From Sphingomonadales bacterium (GTDB lineage: Bacteria > Pseudomonadota > Alphaproteobacteria > Sphingomonadales > Sphingomonadaceae): a DNA stretch of 20,264 nucleotides. The stretch is from contig JANYCM010000317.1 of assembly GCA_025360285.1 (NCBI GenBank), positions 1 to 20,264 of the forward strand, given 5' to 3'. Below are positions 7,280 through 13,799 of the stretch, one piece after another; within the stretch, counting starts at the first letter, position 1; every line of letters begins with the position of its first letter. The notes under the pieces were generated by a model. That model was given only the letters and a program-made list of their open reading frames with translations. It was not told where the DNA came from and made no database searches. The translations under genes and the position numbers were made by a program.

Positions 7280-7555
7280 TCACACCCTGGTGGCTTTTTT
7301 GGCAGGCATTGCGGCAATTTGGGCACGCAGTTCGGCAAGTTCAACCTTCAGCACTTCCACCGCTTCACGCGCGGCGGCGGCATTGGCCTTGACCGCCTCA
7401 AATTCATCGCGGCCGACAGTATCGGCACCACCGACGAATTCGCGGGCGCGCAGCCGGGCGCTTTCCTGCATTTCGCGGCCGACCCCGGCCAGCGTGCCGA
7501 GCGCCGACGTCGCCACCTTGGAGAAATCATCGAACAGCTTGTTTTCGGTCTGCAT
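7280..7555 (-). CDS. ubiK: Ubiquinone biosynthesis accessory factor UbiK (BMFP/YqiC family)
   Basis: The 91-residue protein opens MQTENKLFDDFSKVATSALGTLAGVGREMQ, an amphipathic helix that in UbiK associates with the membrane. It ends in a coiled coil (RDEFEAVKANAAAAREAVEVLKVELAELRAQIAAM, about 49-83) that trimerises in YqiC/BMFP proteins. UbiK supports the UbiJ-scaffolded complex for aerobic coenzyme Q synthesis in enterobacteria; the partner UbiJ is not in this window. Length and layout are normal for the alphaproteobacterial branch. It starts 3 nt after the tspO stop, so the two are one transcript. About 100 nt without a gene separate it from the ybjN-like gene. Confidence 0.85.
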   Translation of the reverse strand: MQTENKLFDDFSKVATSALGTLAGVGREMQESARLRAREFVGGADTVGRDEFEAVKANAAAAREAVEVLKVELAELRAQIAAMPAKKATRV

Positions 7556-7558
7556 GGT

Positions 7559-8092
7559 TCACACTCCCAGCTGAAAGGCATCGGCGGCGGGGTTGAGCCG
7601 CCAGATTTCATAATTCAGAAACGCCGCGAATAGCAGCCAGCCAAGATAAGGCACAAGCAGCCATGCCGCCACACGGCTGACCCGCGAAAAGGCCCATAGC
7701 GTCGTCGCCGCCAGCCCGAACATGACAGCGATAATGCCCAGCGCCGGCAGCATCAGGTGCAAGCGGAAGAACGCCGGCGACCAGGTCAGGTTGAGGGCAA
7801 TGCCCAGCCCGAACAGCCCCAGCGCCAGCCCGCGCCCCGGTGCCGCCTTGTGGCCCCAGACGATCGCCGCCGACACCGCCAGCACGCTGTAGAGGATCGA
7901 CCAGGCGATGCCAAAGGCCGCCCCCGGCGGTTGCAGCGCCGGCAGCACCAGGGTCTGGAACCAGCCATTATCCTCGGTTGAGCCCGATAGCCGCGCCGAC
8001 AGGCCGCCCAGCACCAGCAGCAATGGCACCAGCACAATCCCCGCCCGCCACATCGAGCCGCGGGCCGCCGGTCGCAAGATCACTTTTGCCAT
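7559..8092 (-). CDS. tspO: TspO/MBR family tryptophan-rich sensory protein
   Basis: A 177-residue integral membrane protein with five hydrophobic segments. Family marks are W-rich: LNLTWSPAFFRLHLML (about 100-115, matching LNxxWxPxFF) and VPYLGWLLFAAFLNYEIWRLN (147-167, matching the PYxxWxxFAxxLNxxIxxLN element at the end of TM5). TspO binds porphyrins and cholesterol-like ligands and in photosynthetic alphaproteobacteria modulates tetrapyrrole-linked gene expression. The N-terminus is a little longer than usual, with basic residues before TM1. It leads the run tspO-ubiK-ybjN-proC and diverges from the YHYH lipoprotein gene across 142 nt in which I see no convincing promoter. Confidence 0.9.
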   Translation of the reverse strand: MAKVILRPAARGSMWRAGIVLVPLLLVLGGLSARLSGSTEDNGWFQTLVLPALQPPGAAFGIAWSILYSVLAVSAAIVWGHKAAPGRGLALGLFGLGIALNLTWSPAFFRLHLMLPALGIIAVMFGLAATTLWAFSRVSRVAAWLLVPYLGWLLFAAFLNYEIWRLNPAADAFQLGV

Positions 8093-8234
8093 GGCTCAGC
8101 ATAGCCCAGGATGCGGCAGCGCAACACCCCCTGCCCGGGGACGATTGTCGCGGGGGGTTTCGTTTCGGCTGGCGTATGAAATATCGGTCATATCAAAGGA
8201 TCGGCGTGGCGACGGCAACGGCGGGGGCGAATTG

Positions 8235-9449
8235 ATGCAGCGACGAATGCGGTTAATGGCGGCACTGGCGATGACTGTGCCGCTCAGCGGCTGTGGCGGC
8301 GGCAGTACAACGACCACCGCCGCCACCAGTGCCGTCGCCCCCGGTGCCCCGGCCATCGGTGCTGCCACCGCCGGCAGCGGCAGTGCCAGCATAGCCTTCA
8401 CCGCGCCGGCATCGACAGGCGGCGCCACGATCACCGGCTATACCGCCACCTGCACCGCCAGCGGCAACAGTATCAGCGGTACGGGCACCGCCAGCCCGAT
8501 CAGCGTCACCGGCCTGACCAATGGCACCACCTATGGCTGCACCGTCACCGCCACCAACAGCGCCGGCGTCGGCCCCGCGTCGGCCAGCGTATCGGTAACG
8601 CCGGCGGGCGCCGCCGGCGTGTCCACCGCCGCTGTCGATTGCCCCTACAGTGAAAACACCTTCAACAGCAGCATCAGCCTGACCAGCACCGCAAGCTGGA
8701 CGTGCAGCAGCACCCGCCGCAGCCTGACAGCCAATGGCATCCCCGATCATGCCGTCGGCACCTTCCCCAACGCCAACAACCCCAACAGCATCGCGGTACA
8801 ATCGGTCAGCTTTTCGGCAACCCTGACGCCGGCCGCCGCCAGCAGCACCAACACCGACGCCATGCAGCTCGGCTATGCCCGCAACGGCGTGAAATTCGAT
8901 CCCGGCACCGCCGGCACCTGCCCAAGCGGTGCCACCGCCACCACGCAATGCAGCCTGATCGGCAACAGCGGCACGTTCCGCATCGAGGCGCTGGGCCAGA
9001 CGACCTTCAATTTCGGCACCGATACCAACAATGCCCATGTCCAGCCCGGCGGGGCCTATCACTATCATGGCATGCCGGAAGGGCTGCTCACCGCGGCAGG
9101 ATCCACCACCGACGCCCCGAAAATGGTACTGATCGGTTATGCCCCCGATGGTTATCCGGTCTATGCGCGCTGGGGCCGGACGACGGCGACCGACGGCGGC
9201 AGCGCACTCAAGGTGATGCGCGGCAGCTATGGCCTGAAAACGACGCTTGATTCGGGGCGGCCGGCCACCAGCATCGTTCCCGCCGGCGTGTTCCTCCAGG
9301 ACTATCAATATACCGCCGGGTCGGGCGATCTGGATGAATGCAATGGGCGCTTTGATGTGACGCCGGAATTCCCGGCTGGCATCTATCATTACTATGCCAC
9401 CGATACCTATCCATATCTGCCGCGCTGCTGGAAGGGCGTCATCAGCTGA
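8235..9449 (+). CDS. Secreted lipoprotein with fibronectin type III and YHYH domains
   Basis: The 404-residue product has a lipoprotein signal peptide with lipobox LSGC (Cys20), then a Thr/Ala/Gly-rich linker. One fibronectin type III domain follows (about 38-123: VAPGAPAIGAATAGSGSASIAFTAP, then ITGYTATCTASG and VTGLTNGTTYGCTVTATNSAGVGP). The C-terminal two-thirds is a YHYH domain: GGAYHYHGMPEGL (273-284), GYAPDGYPVYARWG (301-314) and DECNGRFDVTPEFPAGIYHYYATDTYPYLPRCWKG (368-401). Eight cysteines besides Cys20 suggest disulfides. The clustered histidines suggest metal binding, but no activity is established that I know of. It should be anchored at the outer membrane or cell surface. The ATG at 8235 is used because it gives the lipobox at the usual position. 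The stop overlaps the likely start of the HupE/UreJ gene, so both products probably act together. Confidence 0.88.
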   Translation: MQRRMRLMAALAMTVPLSGCGGGSTTTTAATSAVAPGAPAIGAATAGSGSASIAFTAPASTGGATITGYTATCTASGNSISGTGTASPISVTGLTNGTTYGCTVTATNSAGVGPASASVSVTPAGAAGVSTAAVDCPYSENTFNSSISLTSTASWTCSSTRRSLTANGIPDHAVGTFPNANNPNSIAVQSVSFSATLTPAAASSTNTDAMQLGYARNGVKFDPGTAGTCPSGATATTQCSLIGNSGTFRIEALGQTTFNFGTDTNNAHVQPGGAYHYHGMPEGLLTAAGSTTDAPKMVLIGYAPDGYPVYARWGRTTATDGGSALKVMRGSYGLKTTLDSGRPATSIVPAGVFLQDYQYTAGSGDLDECNGRFDVTPEFPAGIYHYYATDTYPYLPRCWKGVIS

Positions 9450-9481
9450 TCCGCCGGCTTTTCCGGGCGGCGCTGCTGCTG

Positions 9482-10549
9482 ATGGCGTTGGTGCTGGCAG
9501 GAGGGCCGGCGGCAGCGCATCTGCTGGCACCGCAGACCGCGACGATGAACATCGTCGGCACCTCGGCCTATCTGGTCGTATCGGTGCCGGTCTCGGCGCT
9601 GCACACCGGCGATGATGACCGGGACGGCCGCCTGTCGCTTGCCGAACTCGGCCGCCACAACCGCGCCATCGGCGCCGAATTCAGCCGGCGCTTCACCCTG
9701 ACCAGCGCGGGGCGCGCCGGCACACCGCTGCTGACCTGGGTGATGACGCCGCAGACCGGCGACGATGCCCGGAACGGCATGGCCTATGTCGTCGTCATGC
9801 AGCGGCTGGTCTGGCCGGTCCCGCCGCTGCACCCGCACCTCACGACCGATCTGTTCGGGGCCGGACCGGGCGAGGCGGTGATGACCCTCCACGCCAGCAC
9901 CGGGCCCATTGCGGAAATCGCCGTACTGACGCCCGATCGCCCGCACCACCGGTTCTTCGGCACAAGCCTTGATACGCTGGCGGATTTCATCGCCATCGGC
10001 GTTGGCCATATCCTCGGCGGCGCCGACCATCTGCTCTTCCTGCTGACCATAATCGTGCCCGGCATCCTCACCGGCGCCGGCTGGCGGCACTGGCTGGCGA
10101 TCATCACCGGCTTCACCGCGGCGCACAGCCTGACGCTGACGGCGGCGGTGCTGGGCTGGGTGCATGTCGCCCCGGCGATCGTTGAACCCGCCATTGCCGC
10201 CAGCATCATGGCGATGGCGCTGCTCAACCTGACCGGCGCTGCCGTCAGCGGCGACAGGGTGCGGCTGCCGCTGGTGATGGCGTGCGGCCTGCTGCACGGG
10301 CTGGGCTTTGCCTCGGCGCTGGGCGACATGGGGCTGGATACCGGCCACCGGCTGGCCAGCCTGGCCGGCTTTAACATCGGCGTCGAAATCGGGCAATTCG
10401 GCTTTGTCGCGGCGCTGCTGGCGCTGGGCGCGCTGCTCCGCCGGTGGGGCGGCGAAGCACGGCGCGGGCAGGCGTTGCGCCTCGCCTCGGCGACGGCGCT
10501 GCTGCTCGGTGGCGCGATGCTGGTGCAGCGGATCGGGGCCGTCACATGA
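9482..10549 (+). CDS. HupE/UreJ-family membrane protein with periplasmic EF-hand-like loop
   Basis: From the first ATG (9482) the product is 355 residues. It has a signal-like N-terminus ending AAAH, a periplasmic domain to about residue 155, and then six hydrophobic segments. Conserved HupE/UreJ marks are GVGHILGGADHLLFLL (173-188; His176, His183), GFTAAHSLTLT (His215), LLHGLGFA (His272) and FNIGVEIGQ (Glu302). Relatives are proposed nickel/cobalt or other metal permeases. The periplasmic part has a canonical 12-residue EF-hand loop at residues 44-55 (DDDRDGRLSLAE). In-frame sequence upstream of 9482 reads LIRRLFRAALLL, the missing basic n-region of a signal peptide, so the true start is probably a CTG at 9446 overlapping the previous stop as CTGA; GGAAGG lies 10 nt before it. 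The 3' end overlaps tlyA by 8 nt, tail to tail. Confidence 0.88.
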   Translation: MALVLAGGPAAAHLLAPQTATMNIVGTSAYLVVSVPVSALHTGDDDRDGRLSLAELGRHNRAIGAEFSRRFTLTSAGRAGTPLLTWVMTPQTGDDARNGMAYVVVMQRLVWPVPPLHPHLTTDLFGAGPGEAVMTLHASTGPIAEIAVLTPDRPHHRFFGTSLDTLADFIAIGVGHILGGADHLLFLLTIIVPGILTGAGWRHWLAIITGFTAAHSLTLTAAVLGWVHVAPAIVEPAIAASIMAMALLNLTGAAVSGDRVRLPLVMACGLLHGLGFASALGDMGLDTGHRLASLAGFNIGVEIGQFGFVAALLALGALLRRWGGEARRGQALRLASATALLLGGAMLVQRIGAVT

Positions 10550-11285
10550 GCGTGCCGCGCACCCCGGCGAGCAAGAATTCGACATTGCCTTCGGGGCCGG
10601 TAATCGGGCTCGGCGTGATACCCACCACCTGCCACCCCGGCTGCGCCGCCAGCCAGGCAACCGCCGCATCGCAGACACGGCTGTGCACCGCCGGATCGCG
10701 CACCACGCCGCCCTTGCCGATTTCGGCGCGCCCGGCTTCGAACTGCGGCTTGACCAGCGCCAGCAAGCGGCAACGGTCGGCGGCAAAATCCAGCGGCCGT
10801 TCGAGCACCTTGGCCATCGCGATGAAGCTGGCATCGCAGACGATCACGTCGATGGATTCGGGAATATGTTCGGCGGTCAGCAGCCGCGCACTCAACTGTT
10901 CGAGGACGACAACCCGCGGGTCCTGGCGCAATTTCCACGCCAGCTGGTTGGTGCCGCTGTCCACCGCATAAACCCGCGCCGCGCCGCCGGTCAGCAGCAC
11001 ATCGGTAAAGCCGCCGGTCGAGGAGCCGACGTCCATCGCCGCCGCGCCGGCAACGCCCCAGCCAAAATGCGCCAGCCCATGCGCCAGCTTCACCCCGCCG
11101 CGCGACACCCAGGGATGGTCGCGGCCCTTGACGACAAGTTCTGCCTCCGCCGCCACCATCTCCCCGGCCTTGGCGACCTTGCGGGTCCCCACATAGACCA
11201 GCCCGGCAAGGATCAGCGCCTGTGCCCGCGTCCGGCTTTCAGCAAGGCCGCGTTCGGCGAGCAATTGGTCAACGCGCTGCTTCAT
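10542..11285 (-). CDS. tlyA: TlyA-family rRNA methyltransferase (hemolysin-like)
   Basis: The 247-residue protein has an N-terminal S4 RNA-binding domain (MKQRVDQLLAERGLAESRTRAQALILAGLVYV). A FtsJ-like Rossmann methyltransferase follows. WVSRGGVKLAHGL (59-71) is the TlyA hinge motif. DVGSSTGGFTDVLL (85-98) is the SAM-binding glycine loop. VCDASFIAM (149-157), LVKPQFEAGR (177-186) and GPEGNVEFLL (230-239) complete the core. TlyA 2'-O-methylates cytidines in 16S and/or 23S rRNA, and loss gives capreomycin resistance in mycobacteria; hemolytic activity has also been reported. The ATG at 11285 gives the normal start. The frame stays open to 11504, but that extension reads through an intergenic palindrome and is not coding. 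In many alphaproteobacteria tlyA sits beside dxs, which is absent here. Confidence 0.93.
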   Translation of the reverse strand: MKQRVDQLLAERGLAESRTRAQALILAGLVYVGTRKVAKAGEMVAAEAELVVKGRDHPWVSRGGVKLAHGLAHFGWGVAGAAAMDVGSSTGGFTDVLLTGGAARVYAVDSGTNQLAWKLRQDPRVVVLEQLSARLLTAEHIPESIDVIVCDASFIAMAKVLERPLDFAADRCRLLALVKPQFEAGRAEIGKGGVVRDPAVHSRVCDAAVAWLAAQPGWQVVGITPSPITGPEGNVEFLLAGVRGTLM

Positions 11286-11337
11286 GCCGCTGATTAGCAC
11301 AACTGCGTCCCTGGCCGGCAAGGGCCGCCCCCAATCT

Positions 11338-11359
11338 CCCTTCCCGCTTGCGGGAGGGG
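11338..11359. repeat. GC-rich palindromic intergenic element
   Basis: The arms CCCTTCCCGC (11338-11347) and GCGGGAGGGG (11350-11359) pair around TT with one G-T mismatch. Flanking C-rich (11327-11332) and G-rich (11361-11370) blocks can extend the stem. The element lies between the dehydrogenase stop (11390) and the tlyA start (11285). I recognise this type as a dispersed REP-like sequence common between genes of sphingomonads, from memory and not from a search. It might stop or attenuate transcription from the dehydrogenase operon, though no T-run follows. Confidence 0.6.
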
Positions 11360-11389
11360 TCGGGGGTGGGTTCTCCGTGCCGCAATGAT

Positions 11390-12421
11390 CTACCGCACAA
11401 ACACCAGTTTCGGCCCCGGATCGGTCATCGCCTCTCCGGCCTCGGCAAAGGCCAGCACCCGGTGCGTGACATGTTCCGGATGCAGCCGGCCGCACGCCAG
11501 GCAATCGAGCACCGCCGGCAGGTGCGCCCGCGAATCGGCGCGCGCCGTCACCAGGGTCAGGCCCTTGTAATAGGCCTCGGTCAGCGGCAGCGGCGTGGTG
11601 CGGCCGAGATGGATGGCAACGCTGGTCAGCACCGCGTTACGCGCGCCCGATCTTATGGCAAAGCCCAGCGCCTCGGGCGTTCCCGCCGCCTCCACAATGA
11701 TATCGAACAAGTCCGCGGCGCGGCGCCCCTCGGCCAGCGCCAGGGGTTCGGCATCGGCGCCCATCGCCGCCGCCCGCGCCCGGCGATCGCCGTCATCGTC
11801 CAGATACAGCACCCGCCCCGCCCCCTGCGCCACGGCAGCACCGGCGGCATACAGCCCGACACTTTGCGCCAGCCCGCCGACGATGAGCACGCTTGCCCCC
11901 GGCCGCGCCGCCAGTTGCGGGGCGACGCCGCGCCAGCCATCGACGATATTATCGGTGGCGCTGGCCACCTTGACCGGATCGAGCCCCGCCGGCAGCGGCA
12001 CCAGCATGTGATCGGCATGCGGCACATGCATCAAGTCCGCCAGCGCGCCGCCGAATTCGGTGCGGCCGGTGGTGGCCAGGCCATAATTCGCCAGCGGCGG
12101 CATGGTATCGCAACTGCCGGTAAAGCCGCGCCGACACGAATCGCAGGCACCGCACGACAGCTGGAACGGCACCACGACGCGCTGGCCGGGTGTCACGCCC
12201 GCTGCGTCGCCGGCATCGACCACCTCCGCCACGCATTCATGGCCGAAGGCGAAAGGCCCCGCGAACGGCACCGTGCCGGCGGCGATGTGCAGATCAAGAT
12301 CACACCGCGCCACCGCCAGCGGCCGCACGATGGCATGGCGGGCATCGCCGATCCGCGGCGCAGCGACTTCCCGCCATTCGAAGCGGCCGGCGCTGAGAAA
12401 ATGCAACGACTCCATGGTCAT
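11390..12421 (-). CDS. Zinc-dependent medium-chain alcohol dehydrogenase
   Basis: This 343-residue MDR-superfamily oxidoreductase carries both zinc sites. The catalytic ligands are Cys40 (VARCDLDLH) and His61-Glu62 (FGHECVAEV). The structural zinc is held by Cys90, Cys93, Cys96 and Cys104 (CGACDSCRRGFTGSC). The nucleotide-binding region is SVLIVGGLAQSVGLYAAGAA (about 175-194), an atypical version of the usual GxGxxG, then VLYLDDDGDRRARAAAMGADAEPL. It probably oxidises an alcohol or reduces an aldehyde with NAD(P); the substrate is unknown. The start ATG overlaps the stop of the upstream small exported protein gene as ATGA, so translation is coupled. A broken LysR-type regulator lies divergently upstream of the pair. 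It could also be a formaldehyde or threonine dehydrogenase-like enzyme; the motifs do not decide. Confidence 0.88.
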   Translation of the reverse strand: MTMESLHFLSAGRFEWREVAAPRIGDARHAIVRPLAVARCDLDLHIAAGTVPFAGPFAFGHECVAEVVDAGDAAGVTPGQRVVVPFQLSCGACDSCRRGFTGSCDTMPPLANYGLATTGRTEFGGALADLMHVPHADHMLVPLPAGLDPVKVASATDNIVDGWRGVAPQLAARPGASVLIVGGLAQSVGLYAAGAAVAQGAGRVLYLDDDGDRRARAAAMGADAEPLALAEGRRAADLFDIIVEAAGTPEALGFAIRSGARNAVLTSVAIHLGRTTPLPLTEAYYKGLTLVTARADSRAHLPAVLDCLACGRLHPEHVTHRVLAFAEAGEAMTDPGPKLVFVR

Positions 12422-12786
12422 TGGGGCTTGAAGCCGTCAGCATTCTGGCCATCGGCGATCGCCGGCACGGCGAAATAGCTGATGTCGGCCGGCTTGCCCC
12501 AGCGCTTCAGCACGCCGGCCTTCCAGGCGTCATTATACCAGGCCTCGGCAGCGGCGCGGCTCGACCAGAGATAGATGCCGCCGGCCCGGCCATCATCGCC
12601 GATCGTGAAATATTTGCGGATCAGGCCGGGCAACCGCTGATATTCGGGCACCGCCGCCTTGAACAGGCTCTCGAGTTGCGGCCGCGGGACCGCCGCCGGC
12701 ACCGGGATGGCAACCAGCACGACAACCGGTTCGGCGATGGCCGGCGCGGCAAGGGCGAGCAGTAAAGCGGCGAGCAAGGTCTTCAC
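12418..12786 (-). CDS. Exported YdhR-like (dimeric alpha/beta barrel) small protein
   Basis: The 122-residue product starts with a signal peptide (MKTLLAALLLALAAPAIA, cleavage before EPVV). The mature part resembles the YdhR/putative mono-oxygenase family: FKAAVPEYQRLPGLIRKYFTIGDDGRAGGIYLWSSRAAAEAWYNDAW (about 44-90), with the Y-x-G-I-Y-L-W core strand of ferredoxin-like ABM folds. YdhR itself is cytoplasmic and of uncertain function, so an exported copy is slightly odd. The start is GTG at 12786, with GAAAGGA 7 nt upstream. The stop overlaps the dehydrogenase start by 4 nt. The shared operon suggests both act on one compound, but no reaction can be assigned. Confidence 0.75.
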   Translation of the reverse strand: MKTLLAALLLALAAPAIAEPVVVLVAIPVPAAVPRPQLESLFKAAVPEYQRLPGLIRKYFTIGDDGRAGGIYLWSSRAAAEAWYNDAWKAGVLKRWGKPADISYFAVPAIADGQNADGFKPQ

Positions 12787-12805
12787 GGGTGGTTCCTTTC
12801 AGGGT

Positions 12806-12817
12806 TGATAGATATCA
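12806..12817. promoter_or_regulatory. Short dyad in the LysR divergent promoter region
   Basis: TGATA at 12806-12810 is mirrored by TATCA at 12813-12817 around GA. It lies in the 117-nt region between the exported-protein GTG (12786) and the LysR ATG (12904). LysR regulators bind short interrupted dyads between divergent genes, so it is a candidate site; the arms are short and it could be chance. Confidence 0.35.
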
Positions 12818-12903
12818 GGCTAGGCGCATCGCCAGCCTTCCCGCCACGCACGTTCCCGCAAACCGGCATTGCGTTTCCGGAACACTTGCCGAAGACTGCT
12901 GCG

Positions 12904-13777
12904 ATGGATCTCGCCGATATCGATACGCTCGCCGCCGTCGCCCGGCTTGGCTCGATCAGCGCCGCGGCCAAGGCGGCGGGCGTCTCGGTCTCGACCGTGG
13001 CGCGGCGGCTCGACGGGTTGGAGGCGCGGCTGAAGCTGCGGCTCGTCGATCGGCGCAGCAATGGCGCGCGGTTGACCGCCGATGGCCTGCGGCTGGCGGC
13101 GCTGGCCGAACCGCTGGCGGCGCAACTGGCGACGATCGCCCGATGCCGAAGCGCTGCGTCACGGCGATGGGCCGGCGCTGGTGCGGGTGTCGGCGACGGA
13201 AGCCATTGTTGCCGATGTGCTGGCCCCGGCGCTGCCGATGCTGTGGGCGCAGGCGCCCGGCCTGTCGGTGCAATTGCAATCGCAAGGGGGCGTCGTCAGC
13301 CTGGCGGGGCGCGACGCCGATCTTGCCATCCGCATGGTGCGACCATCGGGATCATCGCTGCTCATCCGCAAGCTGCCGGCGCTGCCGCTCGGGCTGTTTG
13401 CCAGCCGGCATTGGCTGGCGGGGCGTGACCCCGCCAGCATCGATCTCGAAAAGGGCCCGATCCTGGCCTATGATGACAGTTTCGGGCGCCTGCCCGAACT
13501 CGCCTGGCTCGACAGCCTGGGGCTGACCGCCGCCATCCGCCTGCGCACCGGATCGACCCGCGGGCTGGTGACGGCAACGCTCGCCGGCGCCGGCATCGGG
13601 CTGTTGTCGCGGCTGATGGTGCGGCCAGGGTCCGGCATGGTGGAAATCCCGACCCCGACGCCGGCGCCGGTGCGCCAGCCCTGGCTCGCCGTCCACCGCG
13701 ATCTGCGCCGCCTCGCGCCGGTCGCCGCCGCGCACCGCTGGATCGTTGCGGCCTTTGCCGCCTATGCGAAGGGGTGA
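12904..13777 (+). pseudogene. LysR-family transcriptional regulator, frameshifted
   Basis: The N-terminal frame gives MDLADIDTLAAVARLGSISAAAKAAGVSVSTVARRLDGLEARLKLRLVDRRSNGARLTADGLRLAALAEPLAAQLATIA, a complete LysR winged helix-turn-helix. At about 13139-13141 (a CCC run) the frame is lost. The protein continues in the next frame as DAEALRHGDGPALVRVSATEAIVADVLAPALPML, followed by the periplasmic-binding-like effector domain and ending VAAFAAYAKG. One extra base (or two missing) restores a 290-residue protein of normal family length. Read literally, the first frame ends at 13428 with unrelated sequence, leaving only the DNA-binding half. The gene diverges from the exported protein/dehydrogenase operon, the classic LysR layout. 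It may be a recent pseudogene or a sequencing or assembly error; the otherwise intact codon use in both halves favours a very recent event or error. Confidence 0.85.
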
Positions 13778-13799
13778 AAAGCCGGCTATTGCGCGGGCG

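Noticed and set aside
8253..9530. A 425-codon minus-strand frame opposite the YHYH lipoprotein
   Set aside because: Gly/Ala-rich low-complexity translation without a signal or motif; mirror of the repetitive plus-strand coding.
9407..10834. A 475-codon minus-strand frame opposite the HupE/UreJ gene
   Set aside because: H/Q/R-rich translation lacking motifs; its start is inside tlyA in another frame.
11286..11504. Upstream extension of tlyA
   Set aside because: The added residues read through the intergenic palindrome (NPPPTPPASG) and the end of the dehydrogenase gene; TlyA begins at MKQRVDQLL.
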